Assembly (NCBI GenBank): GCA_040905185.1
Contig: JBBDRZ010000007.1
Location: 310,001 to 374,000 of the forward strand
DNA length: 64,000 nt
Direction of reading: 5' to 3'
Source of the DNA: DASTEQ01 sp040905185
Lineage (GTDB): Bacteria > Chloroflexota > Limnocylindria > QHBO01
Below, piece after piece: positions 25,191-33,469 of this stretch. The position numbers and the translations under genes are program-made. The notes beneath the pieces are model-generated. The model was not told where the DNA came from and did not search any database. It saw only the letters and a program-made list of their open reading frames with translations. Positions within the stretch are counted from its first letter, which is position 1. Each line of letters begins with the position of its first letter.

Positions 25191-27806
25191 ATGTCCGCCC
25201 TGCCGACCGGCACCCTGACCTTCCTGTTCACCGATATCGAGAGCAGCACTCGCGTCCTCGAAACGCTGGGCGACGCCTATCGGTCTGTCCTGGAACGCCA
25301 CCACGCGCTGCTGCGCGAGGCGATCGCGGCCGGCGAAGGCACCGAAGTCAGCACCGAAGGGGACGCCTTCTTCGCCGTCTTTCCATCGGCCCCCAAGGCG
25401 GTCGCAGCGGTTGCCCAGGCCCAGCGCGCGCTGGCGGCCGAGCCGTGGCCGGATGGAGCCGCGGTCCGGGTGCGGATGGGTCTGCACACCGGGGAGGGCG
25501 TCCTGGGCGGGGACAACTACGTCGGCCTCGACGTCCACCGCGCCGCCCGCGTCGCGTCGGCCGGCCACGGCGGGCAGGTGATCCTGTCCGCAGCGACCCA
25601 GGCCCTGGCGGAAGGCGTCCTCCCGCCGGGAGTCAGCCTGGTCGACCTCGGCCAGCATCGGCTCAAGGATCTCTCGCGCCCGGAGCACCTGTGGCAGATC
25701 GCCATCGATGGGCTGCCGGCCACGTTCCCCGCACCGCGCACCCTGGATGCGACGCCCAACAATCTGCCCCTCCAGCTGACCTCGTTCCTCGGCCGCCAGC
25801 GGGAGGTGGCCGACGCGGTGGCGCTGCTGGCGGAGCATCGGCTGGTGACCCTCACCGGCCCCGGCGGGACGGGCAAGACGCGGCTCGCCCTGCAGGTCGC
25901 GGCCGAGGCCAGCGACCGGTACCCGGACGGGGTGTACTTCGTGGTGCTGGAGCCCATCACCCGCCCCGAGCTGCTCCTGCCGACCATGGCCCAGGCCATG
26001 GGCCTCATGGATCCAGGGGCGGCGTCCGTGGATCGGCTGGCGGAGCACTTCGGCGAGCGAGCGTTCCTGCTGGTCCTCGACAACTTCGAGCAGGTCGACG
26101 CGGCCGCCCCGCTGGTCGGAGAGCTGCTGGCGCGGGCGCCGCGCCTGTCCGTCCTGGCGACCAGCCGCAGCCCGCTGCGCGTCTACGGGGAGCGGGAATA
26201 CCCCGTCCCGCCAATGGGGCTGCCGGACCCCCGACACCTTCCCGAGCTCGAGCAGTTCACGCAGTTCGAGTCGGTTGCCCTGTTCATCGAGCGCGCGGTG
26301 GCCGTGCGCCCGGACTTCCGGGTGGACAACGCCAACGCGCCGGCGGTGGCCGAGGTGTGCGTGCGCCTGGACGGCCTTCCCTTGGCCATCGAGCTGGCCG
26401 CGGCGCGGGTCCGAGTGCTCACCCCGCAGGCAATCCTGGATCGGCTCAGCGACCGACTGGGGCTGCTTTCCGGCGGCGCCAGGGACCTGCCGGAGCGCCA
26501 GCAGACCCTGCGGGGCGCCATTGCATGGAGCCACGACCTGTTGGAGGACGACGACAAGCGCGCCTTCGCTCGGTTGTCGGTCTTCGCCGGAGGGGCAAAC
26601 CTCGATCAGATCGAGGAAGTGTGCTTCGAAGCTCCCGACCGGCATCTCGCCCTGGACGTGGCCTCCTCGCTCGTCGACAAGAGCCTGCTGCGGGAGGAGT
26701 CCCCGCCCGGCGGCGAGCCCCGCTTCCGGATGCTGGAGACGATCCGCCAGTTCGCGGCGGAGCAGCTGGCGGCGATCAACGACGCGGCGACCTACCGCCA
26801 GCGCCACGCGGCGAGTGTCCTGGCCTTGGTGGAGCGCGGCGCAGGCGAGGTCATGAGTCCCCAGGGCGGGGAGTGGCTGGATCGGTACGAGCTGGAGCGC
26901 GACAACATCCGTGCCGCCACGAGTTGGGCGTTGGAATCGGGCGCGGCCGAAACCGCCCTGCGCCTGATGGCTGCCTGCTGGCGCTATTGGCAGATGCGCG
27001 GCTACCTGACCGAGGCGCGCGGGTACGCCGATCGCGTGATGGCGCTGCCGGCCCGTAAGAACCATGCGGAGGCAAACGAAGCGGCCCTGGAGGCCGCCGG
27101 CGGGATCGCCTACTGGCAGGGCCATTGGCCGGCAGCGCGGCTGTGGTACGGCGAGACCCTGGATTTGGCTCGCGCTCGCCAAGACGACCGGGCGGAAGCC
27201 AATGCCTTGTACAACCTGACCTTCACCTACGCCTGGAATCCCGGGGACCAGAAGGAAGCCCTCAGGCTCGCCAACCAGGCCCTGGAGGTCAACCGACGGC
27301 TGGGTGACCAGGTGGGGATCGGGCGGGCGCTGTGGGCGCGCGCCAGTGCGGACTACTTCTTCGGGGACATGCCAGCAGCCATCAGCGCCCTCGACGAGGC
27401 GCTCGCGATCTTCCGAACGGCGGGAGACCGGTTCATGCTGGCGTGGACTCTGTACATGCAGGGTCTGACCCTCCTCGACAAGGATCGTGAATGGCTGCAA
27501 AAGGTGTTGGGCGAGGCGCTCGACATCTTCCACCAGACCAATGACGTCACCGGGTACGCCCTCGTCTTCGACGCCTTCGCTGCTGCGGCCCACTTCGAGG
27601 GTGACACCGTGCGGGCCATGCGCCTGGCGGGGTACGCGGCGGCCACCGAGAAACTGGCCGGCGGTGGCCTGGGAGTCCTGAATCGCCAGTACGCTGGATT
27701 CTTCCCCGAGCAGCAGATGGAAACGCCTGAATACGCCGCGGCATACGCGGAGGGCCAGCAGATGGACCTTGAGCGAGCCATCCGGCTCGCCCGCCGCCAA
27801 GAGTAG
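25191..27806 (+). CDS. Class III cyclase-like domain fused to NB-ARC-type ATPase and TPR region
   Basis: An 871-aa regulator. Residues 7-175 form a class III cyclase homology domain with metal Asp D15 (FLFTDIESST) and D58 (STEGDAFFAVF). The position of the purine-binding Lys holds Ser54, and the usual transition-state Asn is His116 (VHRAARV), so cyclase activity is doubtful. From about 195 an ATPase of the AfsR/NB-ARC type follows: GRQREVADAVALL, Walker A GPGGTGKT (223-230), FLLVLDNFEQVDAA, SVLATSRSPL and LPLAIELAAARVR. A winged-helix-like segment and TPR-like helices (from about 600) complete it. It is a paralogue in layout of the protein at 12340-15480. Confidence 0.85.
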   Translation: MSALPTGTLTFLFTDIESSTRVLETLGDAYRSVLERHHALLREAIAAGEGTEVSTEGDAFFAVFPSAPKAVAAVAQAQRALAAEPWPDGAAVRVRMGLHTGEGVLGGDNYVGLDVHRAARVASAGHGGQVILSAATQALAEGVLPPGVSLVDLGQHRLKDLSRPEHLWQIAIDGLPATFPAPRTLDATPNNLPLQLTSFLGRQREVADAVALLAEHRLVTLTGPGGTGKTRLALQVAAEASDRYPDGVYFVVLEPITRPELLLPTMAQAMGLMDPGAASVDRLAEHFGERAFLLVLDNFEQVDAAAPLVGELLARAPRLSVLATSRSPLRVYGEREYPVPPMGLPDPRHLPELEQFTQFESVALFIERAVAVRPDFRVDNANAPAVAEVCVRLDGLPLAIELAAARVRVLTPQAILDRLSDRLGLLSGGARDLPERQQTLRGAIAWSHDLLEDDDKRAFARLSVFAGGANLDQIEEVCFEAPDRHLALDVASSLVDKSLLREESPPGGEPRFRMLETIRQFAAEQLAAINDAATYRQRHAASVLALVERGAGEVMSPQGGEWLDRYELERDNIRAATSWALESGAAETALRLMAACWRYWQMRGYLTEARGYADRVMALPARKNHAEANEAALEAAGGIAYWQGHWPAARLWYGETLDLARARQDDRAEANALYNLTFTYAWNPGDQKEALRLANQALEVNRRLGDQVGIGRALWARASADYFFGDMPAAISALDEALAIFRTAGDRFMLAWTLYMQGLTLLDKDREWLQKVLGEALDIFHQTNDVTGYALVFDAFAAAAHFEGDTVRAMRLAGYAAATEKLAGGGLGVLNRQYAGFFPEQQMETPEYAAAYAEGQQMDLERAIRLARRQE

Positions 27807-27826
27807 GCGGTCCGAGCCCGGCAGGC

Positions 27827-28627
27827 CTAGGCTGGCGCCGCCAGGTCGCGACGCGGGAACACCACGAGGGCCCACACGACCGGTAGGACGACGGCTACTC
27901 CCAGCAGCGCCAGGTCGAAGGGATCCAGGTTGCCGGTCACGATCTCGCCCGGGTTGAAGTGGTGGAAGAGCGAGTACTCCTGGGTCCAATCCAGGTCGGG
28001 CAGAAAGGACCCCAGGATCTCGAAGAAGTAATTGATCCCCAGGTACGCCAGGCTCAGGCCGATGGCCGGACCGCGGCGGTCGAAGCTCACGCTGGCGGCC
28101 AGCGAGAACGCCGCGAACGCGCCCCACAGCAGCATGCCGTTCACCCACACCATGGGGACCTGCCACTGGTCGATCTCGTCCGCCACGCCCAGCAGGTTGA
28201 TGCTCAGCACCTGGCCAGCAAGCAGGAGCGCCAGCGTGAGCCCGATTGCGACCACGATGGCGACGCCCACGGACACGTACAGCTTCCGCCGCGACAGGGG
28301 TCGGGCGAGGAGGACTTCCAGCGTCCCCGTCTCGCGCTCGCCGGCCACGGCGCCCGCGGCCGCGCCCACCGCGAAGATGCCCACGAAGGCGATGCCCAGG
28401 GGGTGCTGGACACCGATCGTCATGGCACCACCCAATGTGAACAGGCTGCCTGAGCCGAAGTTCAGCAGGTTCTCGGGGAATCCGCCCTCCACCAGGCCGG
28501 CGAACAGGTCCTGGAACGTCGTGTAGAAGGTGGGCACCAGGGCTCCCCACCCAAACGCGACGAGGCCAACCACCACCAGCCGGATGCGCTGCCAGTACAG
28601 CGTCTGACGGAAGAGCCGAAGGCTCAC
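27827..28627 (-). CDS. ABC-2 type transporter permease
   Basis: A 266-aa membrane protein with six hydrophobic segments. An early loop is followed by GAVAGERETGTLEVLLARPLSRRKLY, here given only as key parts: GERETGTLE and LLARPLSRR, the cytoplasmic coupling motif of ABC-2 exporters. Its ATG overlaps the stop of the ATPase gene (ATGA, 28624-28627), and the pair forms one exporter. One permease chain is encoded, so a homodimer is likely. The substrate is unknown. Confidence 0.88.
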   Translation of the reverse strand: MSLRLFRQTLYWQRIRLVVVGLVAFGWGALVPTFYTTFQDLFAGLVEGGFPENLLNFGSGSLFTLGGAMTIGVQHPLGIAFVGIFAVGAAAGAVAGERETGTLEVLLARPLSRRKLYVSVGVAIVVAIGLTLALLLAGQVLSINLLGVADEIDQWQVPMVWVNGMLLWGAFAAFSLAASVSFDRRGPAIGLSLAYLGINYFFEILGSFLPDLDWTQEYSLFHHFNPGEIVTGNLDPFDLALLGVAVVLPVVWALVVFPRRDLAAPA

Positions 28628-29607
28628 GCCGCGCCCCCGGGAGGCTCGGCGTCCTCGCCGGCGTAGAACTCGTAGAAGACCTCCTCCAGGCGAGCCGGCT
28701 CGATCAGCAGGTCTACCAGGGACGGGGAAGCCACGGCCCGCACGAACGGGGCCACGTCTCCCGACAGGTTGGCCGTGATCCGGTCGCGGAAGACGACCAC
28801 GTCGGCGATGCCGGGAACGTCGGACAGGTCCGGCGTGCCGCCGCGCCAGCGCAGAGTGACCCGCCGCTGGCGACGGGCGAGCAGCTCGTCGACATGCTGG
28901 AGGGCCATCAGGTGCCCGGCGCGGATGATGGCGACCCGGTTGCAGATCCGCTCGACCTCGGCCAGGTAGTGCGAGCTCATGAAGATCGTCCGGCCCGCGT
29001 CGCGGAGGTCCTCGAGGATCTCGTAGAACGCGAGCTGCATGAGCGGGTCCAGGCCCTCGGTCGGCTCATCCAGGATGGCGAGCTCGGGGTCGTGTTGGAG
29101 GGCCTGGATGACGCCCAGCTTCTGGCGCATGCCGCGCGAGTAGTCCCGGACCCTCCGACGCAGGTCCGATTCGGGCATCTGCAGCCGCTCGGCGAGCTCC
29201 GCGCGGCGAACCGGCTCGCGCTGCTGGAGGTCGGCGTAGTAGTCGAGCGACGCAGATCCGGTCAGCGACCCGTACGTGGCCATCCCACCCGGCAGATATC
29301 CAACCCGACGGCGCAGCGCCACCGAATCCGTCACGACGTCCAGGCCCAGCACGGTGGCCGACCCGGCCGTCGCGTGCAGGTACCCGAGCAGCGTGCGGAT
29401 CATGGTCGTCTTGCCGGCCCCGTTGGGGCCGAGGAACCCGAAGATCTCGCCCGGCTCGACTTCCAGACTGACGGCGTTCAGGGCCCGGATCGTTCCGCTC
29501 CCGTGGCCCGGCCGGTGGAGGCCTCCGCCGTAATGCTTGGTGAGCCGATCGGTGCGGATGACCGGTTCGGTGGAGGATCTCGGGTGGGGCGTATCGCGGG
29601 CGACCAA
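28624..29607 (-). CDS. ABC transporter ATP-binding protein (ABC-2 exporter)
   Basis: A 327-aa ATPase. Walker A GPNGAGKTT (after IFGFLG), the signature-like DYSRGMRQKLG, Walker B LAILDEPTEGLDP and the switch MSSHYLAEVE are all present, in the order typical of CcmA/NatA-type drug or polysaccharide exporters. A C-terminal extension of about 80 residues is usual for this class. The start at 29607 is the first ATG/GTG of the frame. A start at the conserved core, nearer VIRTDRLTKHYGG, is the alternative. Confidence 0.88.
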   Translation of the reverse strand: MVARDTPHPRSSTEPVIRTDRLTKHYGGGLHRPGHGSGTIRALNAVSLEVEPGEIFGFLGPNGAGKTTMIRTLLGYLHATAGSATVLGLDVVTDSVALRRRVGYLPGGMATYGSLTGSASLDYYADLQQREPVRRAELAERLQMPESDLRRRVRDYSRGMRQKLGVIQALQHDPELAILDEPTEGLDPLMQLAFYEILEDLRDAGRTIFMSSHYLAEVERICNRVAIIRAGHLMALQHVDELLARRQRRVTLRWRGGTPDLSDVPGIADVVVFRDRITANLSGDVAPFVRAVASPSLVDLLIEPARLEEVFYEFYAGEDAEPPGGAA

Positions 29608-29726
29608 CGTCCCGGGAGCCTACCGCATGGCGGCACGTACGGTCGGTCCCGCTCGGTCGGTCCCGCACTGCGGGTGAGGGCGCTCCCAGCCTCGAAGCCG
29701 CCCTGCGCGTGGCGCTGTCGCTGGAG

Positions 29727-29732
29727 TAGACT
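29727..29732 (+). promoter_or_regulatory. Possible -10 box of the pnt operon
   Basis: TAGACT about 100 nt upstream of pntA. The leader between it and the gene contains a five-codon minigene. Assignment by resemblance only. Confidence 0.35.
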
Positions 29733-29813
29733 CTCGCTCCGGCCGTCGCCCGTTGCGGGCGCGGTCGTCCTTCTGTCCCTTCCTCGCCTCCACCCCGCCA
29801 GGCTTTCGCCCGC

Positions 29814-29828
29814 ATGAAGGCTGCTTAA
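29814..29828 (+). promoter_or_regulatory. Five-codon minigene (MKAA-stop) in the pnt leader
   Basis: ATG AAG GCT GCT TAA ends 7 nt before the pntA ATG. The 12 bases around its start (GCCCGCATGAAG, 29808-29819) recur exactly around the pntA start (29830-29841), so the initiation region is duplicated. It could tune translation of the operon; this is inference. Confidence 0.4.
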
Positions 29829-29835
29829 GGCCCGC

Positions 29836-31011
29836 ATGAAGATCGCCGTCCCGCGCGAGACCGCCGAAGGCGAAACGCGCGCCGCCCTCACGCCCCAGAT
29901 CGCCGGTCAGCTGGTTGCCAGCGGCAACCAGGTCCTGATCCAGGCCGGGGCCGGGGAGGCTGCCCATTTTCCGGACGCGGCCTACGCGGAGGCGGGCGCG
30001 ACCCTGGTTCCGGACATTGCTGCGCTGTACGGCCAGGCGGAGCTCGTGCTGCGCGTGGGACGGCCCAGCAACGAGGAGATCGAGATGCTGCGGCCCAAGG
30101 CCGTGCTGATCGGCACGCTGGGGACGCTGGCCAACCCCCGGCTCGCTGAGCTCCTGGCCGAGCGGGGGATCACGGCCATCAGCATGGATGCCATCCCGCG
30201 CATCACACGCGCCCAGAGCATGGACTCGCTGTCCAGCCAGAGCACCGTCGGCGGGTACAAGGCTGTCCTGCTGGCAGCCAGCCGGCTGCCGAAGTTCTTC
30301 CCGCTGCTCACCACGGCGGCGGGCACCGTCCGTCCGGCGCACGGCCTGATCATGGGTGCCGGAGTGGCGGGCCTGATGGCGATCGGGACCGCCCGCCGGC
30401 TGGGTGCGGTGGTCGAGGCCTTCGACGTGCGGCCGGTGGTCAAGGAGCAGGTCGAGAGCCTGGGCGCGACATTCATCGAGGTGCCCATGACTGAGGAGGA
30501 GAAGGCGTCCGCTCAGACGGCCGGCGGGTACGCCCGCGAGATGAGCGAGGACTACCAGCGGCGCCAGCAGGAGCTCATTGCGGAACGGGTCAAGGCCGCT
30601 GACTTCGTCATCACCACGGCCCTCATCCCGGGCCGCCCGGCGCCACGGCTGATCAGCGCCGGGATGGTGCGCACCATGCAACCGGGGAGCGTGATCGTGG
30701 ACATGGCCGCGGAGGCGGGTGGGAACTGTGAGCTGACCGAACCCGGGCGCGAGGTGGTCGACAACGACGTGACGATCATCGGTTTCACGAACCTGCCGGC
30801 CACGGTCCCGACCCACGCCACCCAGATGTACGCCAAGAACGTCCAGACCCTGGTCGACCACCTGGTCCACGATGGCAAGCTGACCCTTGATCTCGAGGAC
30901 GAGATCACGCGCGGGGCGACCATCACCCACGGCGGGAAGATCGTTCACGAGGCGACCGCCCAGGCTCTCGCGACGCAGATTGCCGCGCGACCCGCCGAGG
31001 CCAAGAAATGA
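29836..31011 (+). CDS. pntAA: NAD(P) transhydrogenase subunit alpha part 1 (NAD(H)-binding domain I)
   Basis: A 391-aa soluble component of proton-translocating transhydrogenase, which couples hydride transfer from NADH to NADP+ with proton entry. N-terminus MKIAVPRETAEGETRAALTP, the AlaDH/PNT N-domain with AQSMDSLSSQST, and the nucleotide fold LIMGAGVAGLMAIGTARRLG near residue 175. It carries only domain dI; the membrane part of subunit alpha is the separate next gene, as in Rhodospirillum-type three-gene systems. The ATG of the next gene overlaps its stop (ATGA, 31008-31011). Confidence 0.95.
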   Translation: MKIAVPRETAEGETRAALTPQIAGQLVASGNQVLIQAGAGEAAHFPDAAYAEAGATLVPDIAALYGQAELVLRVGRPSNEEIEMLRPKAVLIGTLGTLANPRLAELLAERGITAISMDAIPRITRAQSMDSLSSQSTVGGYKAVLLAASRLPKFFPLLTTAAGTVRPAHGLIMGAGVAGLMAIGTARRLGAVVEAFDVRPVVKEQVESLGATFIEVPMTEEEKASAQTAGGYAREMSEDYQRRQQELIAERVKAADFVITTALIPGRPAPRLISAGMVRTMQPGSVIVDMAAEAGGNCELTEPGREVVDNDVTIIGFTNLPATVPTHATQMYAKNVQTLVDHLVHDGKLTLDLEDEITRGATITHGGKIVHEATAQALATQIAARPAEAKK

Positions 31012-31364
31012 CCGAGGCGCTGGATCCCCAGGCTCTGGTCGACGCCCTGCTCGTCCTGGTCCTGGCCGCGTTCGTGGGGTACGAGGTGGTCAGCAAGGTC
31101 CCGACCATGCTCCACACCCCCCTCATGTCGGGGGCGAATGCGATTCACGGCGTGATCGTGGTGGGCGCCATCATCGTGACCGCCACAGCCGGGTCGCCGG
31201 TCCAGTTGGGCCTGGGACTCCTTGGGGTGATCCTGGGAACGGTCAACGTGGTGGGCGGCTTCGTGGTCACGGATCGGATGCTCGAGATGTTCCGGGGCCG
31301 ACGGGACGACAAGGCATCCGCCGACCAGGCATCCGGCGACCAGGCATCCGGCGGGAAGCCATGA
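31008..31364 (+). CDS. pntAB: NAD(P) transhydrogenase subunit alpha part 2 (membrane)
   Basis: A 118-aa protein with three to four membrane helices: LLVLVLAAFVGYEVVSKVPT, TPLMSGANAIHGVIVVGAII and LGVILGTVNVVGGFVVTDRM. The SGANAIHG motif is diagnostic of the alpha membrane segment, which together with PntB forms the proton channel. The C-terminal tail ends in the repeat DKASADQASGDQASG, encoded by three 15-bp units, and is not part of the conserved family. Both ends overlap neighbouring genes by four bases, so the operon is tightly coupled. Confidence 0.95.
   Translation: MTEALDPQALVDALLVLVLAAFVGYEVVSKVPTMLHTPLMSGANAIHGVIVVGAIIVTATAGSPVQLGLGLLGVILGTVNVVGGFVVTDRMLEMFRGRRDDKASADQASGDQASGGKP
31308..31352 (+). 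repeat. Three tandem 15-bp units at the end of pntAB
   Basis: Units GACAAGGCATCCGCC, GACCAGGCATCCGGC and GACCAGGCATCCGGC add a D[KQ]AS[AG] triplet repeat to the cytoplasmic tail. In-frame slippage is the likely origin, and copy number may vary between strains. Confidence 0.75.
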
Positions 31365-32773
31365 CGACCCTCGGGCTGGCAACGTTCGGTGTCTACCTGG
31401 TCAGCTCCGTCTCGTTCATCCTGGCCCTGAAGTTCCTGGCCTCGCCCCGAACGGCGCGCACCGGAAACCTGCTCGGAGCGGCCGGCATGGCGCTGGTGGT
31501 GGGGTGGACCGTGTTCACCGTGCCCGGGCTGCTTGCCAACTGGTGGGTTCTCGCGGTGGGTGGGCTGATCGGGTCCGTCATCGGCGTAATCGGCGCCCGC
31601 CGAGTGCCGATGACCGCCATGCCCCAGATGGTGGCCATCTTCAACGGCGCCGGCGGCGGGGCTGCTGCCGTGGTGGCCGTTTCGGAATTCCTGACCGCAA
31701 CCGCCGAAGGCGGGGCCGGAAGCGAGCTCCTGCCGGTTGTGCCAGTGATCGCCACCCTGCTGGGCGCCGTCATCGGATCCGTGTCATTGACCGGCTCGAT
31801 CGTGGCCTTCGGCAAGCTCCAGGGGTTCATCGCCCCCCGCCCGGTGACGTACCCCGGCTCGCGGATCGTGGCCGGGCTCCTGTTGGCCGCGCTGCTGGCG
31901 ATGGCCGTCGCTCTCGCCTTCGTCACCAACGACACGACCCTGTTCCTGGTCTTCGTTGGGCTCGCCCTGGTGGCCGGGGTGGTGCTCGTGATGCCCATCG
32001 GCGGGGCGGACATGCCGGTCGTCATCAGCCTGCTGAACTCCTACACCGGCATCGCGGTGGCGGCCACGGGGTTCGTACTGGGCAATTACGCGCTGCTTAT
32101 CGCGGGGACGCTGGTCGGGGCATCGGGGGCGATCCTGACCCAGCTCATGTGCCGGGCCATGAACCGGTCCCTCCTCAACGTCCTGTTCGGCGCGTTTGGG
32201 ACCGGGGGCGGGGCCGTGGTCGCCGCCGGCGCTGGAGAGCAGGCGGTGCGGACCATCAACCCCGAGGACGCGGCGGTCCTGATGGCCTACGGCAAGAGCG
32301 TGATCATCGTCCCCGGTTACGGGATGGCGGTTGCCCAGGCCCAGGCTCCGGTCCGCGAGCTGATGGACCTGCTCCTGGCCCGCGGGGTGGACGTCCAGTT
32401 CGCCATCCACCCGGTGGCCGGTCGCATGCCGGGCCACATGAACGTCCTGCTGGCCGAGGCCGACGTCCCGTACGAGCGGCTCAAGGAATTGGACGAGATC
32501 AACGACGCCTTCGCGAAGGCCGACGTGGCCCTGGTCATCGGTGCCAACGACGTGACCAACCCGGCCGCCCGGACCGATACCACCTCGCCCATCTACGGCA
32601 TGCCGATCCTCAACGTGGATCACGCCCAGAACGTGATCGTCCTGAAGCGCAGCATGGCCGCCGGCTTCGCGGGGATCGACAACCCCCTGTATGCCGATCC
32701 CAAGACGGCCATGTTGTTCGGCGACGCCAAAGACACGGTCCAGGCACTCGTGGCCGGGGTCAAAGCCGCCTGA
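31361..32773 (+). CDS. pntB: NAD(P) transhydrogenase subunit beta
   Basis: A 470-aa protein with an N-terminal membrane domain of about nine helices (domain II) and a C-terminal NADP(H)-binding domain III. Landmarks: VAIFNGAGGGAAAVVA, GGADMPVVISLLNSYTGIAV, then IIVPGYGMAVAQAQ (the dIII nucleotide loop), FAIHPVAGRMPGHMNVLLAE, VIGANDVTNPAA and GMPILNVDHAQNVIVLKRSM. All are canonical. Start ATG 31361 overlaps the pntAB stop. The complete set 29836-32773 is a functional transhydrogenase operon. Confidence 0.96.
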   Translation: MTTLGLATFGVYLVSSVSFILALKFLASPRTARTGNLLGAAGMALVVGWTVFTVPGLLANWWVLAVGGLIGSVIGVIGARRVPMTAMPQMVAIFNGAGGGAAAVVAVSEFLTATAEGGAGSELLPVVPVIATLLGAVIGSVSLTGSIVAFGKLQGFIAPRPVTYPGSRIVAGLLLAALLAMAVALAFVTNDTTLFLVFVGLALVAGVVLVMPIGGADMPVVISLLNSYTGIAVAATGFVLGNYALLIAGTLVGASGAILTQLMCRAMNRSLLNVLFGAFGTGGGAVVAAGAGEQAVRTINPEDAAVLMAYGKSVIIVPGYGMAVAQAQAPVRELMDLLLARGVDVQFAIHPVAGRMPGHMNVLLAEADVPYERLKELDEINDAFAKADVALVIGANDVTNPAARTDTTSPIYGMPILNVDHAQNVIVLKRSMAAGFAGIDNPLYADPKTAMLFGDAKDTVQALVAGVKAA

Positions 32774-32824
32774 CCGCGGCCATGGCCCCCGGCCCGAGGG
32801 CGCGACTCCGCGAATGTCCACCAG

Positions 32825-32963
32825 GTGTACATAACGGCCAATATCCGGCCCCGTGCCACCCGTTGCCTGGCCTTTCTTGCCCGAAATGATCACTCCGCGC
32901 ACAAAATGGCCAATATATGGACGATTCACGCCTCCACGCCGCCCCTTTTTGGCCGATGTGTAC
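32825..32963. repeat. Intergenic inverted-repeat element, copy A
   Basis: The left arm GTGTACATAACGGCCA (32825-32840) is matched, imperfectly inverted, by TGGCCGATGTGTAC (32950-32963). A further CGTGTACAA follows at 32968-32976. Inside, GGCCAATAT occurs twice (32836-32844, 32908-32916). The element lies between the convergent pntB gene and the truncated permease gene. It shares its arm sequence with four other intergenic regions of this window. Confidence 0.6.
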
Positions 32964-33011
32964 GCCCCGTGTACAACGAGCCGGGGTCTGCCCCGTCCTG
33001 GCCAAAGGCGG

Positions 33012-33434
33012 CTAGCGGTTGACGCGGACCGCCCGCAACACGGCGCGCAGGCCGGCCCGCTGCCCGTACAGCAGCACACCGGCGGAGTAGATGCGGGCGG
33101 CCACCCACAGGGCGAGCGCGACGCCGACGATCAGGAACACGAACGCCAGGCCGATCTCCCACGGCTCGATATTGCCCAGCACCATCCGGATCGGGATCAG
33201 GTACGGGCTGAAGAACGGCACGAAGGACAGGGCACGGACCCAGTCGGCATCGGGGACGTTGAGCGCGGTGAACGACGCGAGGTAGCCGGCCACCCCGATC
33301 AGGATCATGGGCCCGGTGATGTTCTGGACCTCCTCCTGGCGCGAGGCGGTCGAGCCGAGAGCGGCATACAGCGTCGCGTACAGCCCGAGCCCGCCGACAA
33401 AGAACAGACCGACCACCGCCAGCAGCCCGGTATG
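33012..33434 (-). pseudogene. C-terminal fragment of an ABC-2 (NatB-like) permease
   Basis: The frame encodes about 140 residues with three to four membrane helices: VVGLFFVGGLGLYATLYAAL, TASRQEEVQNITGPMILIGV, SFVPFFSPYLIPIRMVLG and a final helix. This is the C-terminal third of NatB/YhaP-type exporter permeases, whose full length is near 400 aa. An in-frame TGA at 33435-33437 lies directly upstream, and the missing N-terminal part is replaced by the promoter of the HAD gene. A GTG at 33416 could start a short product, but a truncated gene is the simpler reading. Inverted-repeat copy A ends just downstream of its stop. Confidence 0.7.
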
Positions 33435-33457
33435 TCAAACGCCGAGCGGCAACCGGT

Positions 33458-33463
33458 TAGAGT
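33458..33463 (+). promoter_or_regulatory. -10 box of the HAD hydrolase gene (leaderless)
   Basis: TAGAGT, 6 nt before the ATG at 33470. Confidence 0.55.
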
Positions 33464-33469
33464 CCCGGC

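Noticed and set aside
25179..28550. 1123-codon minus-strand frame covering the second cyclase-ATPase gene
   Set aside because: Shadow of the real plus-strand gene; no domain can be recognised and it crosses the ABC-2 permease gene.
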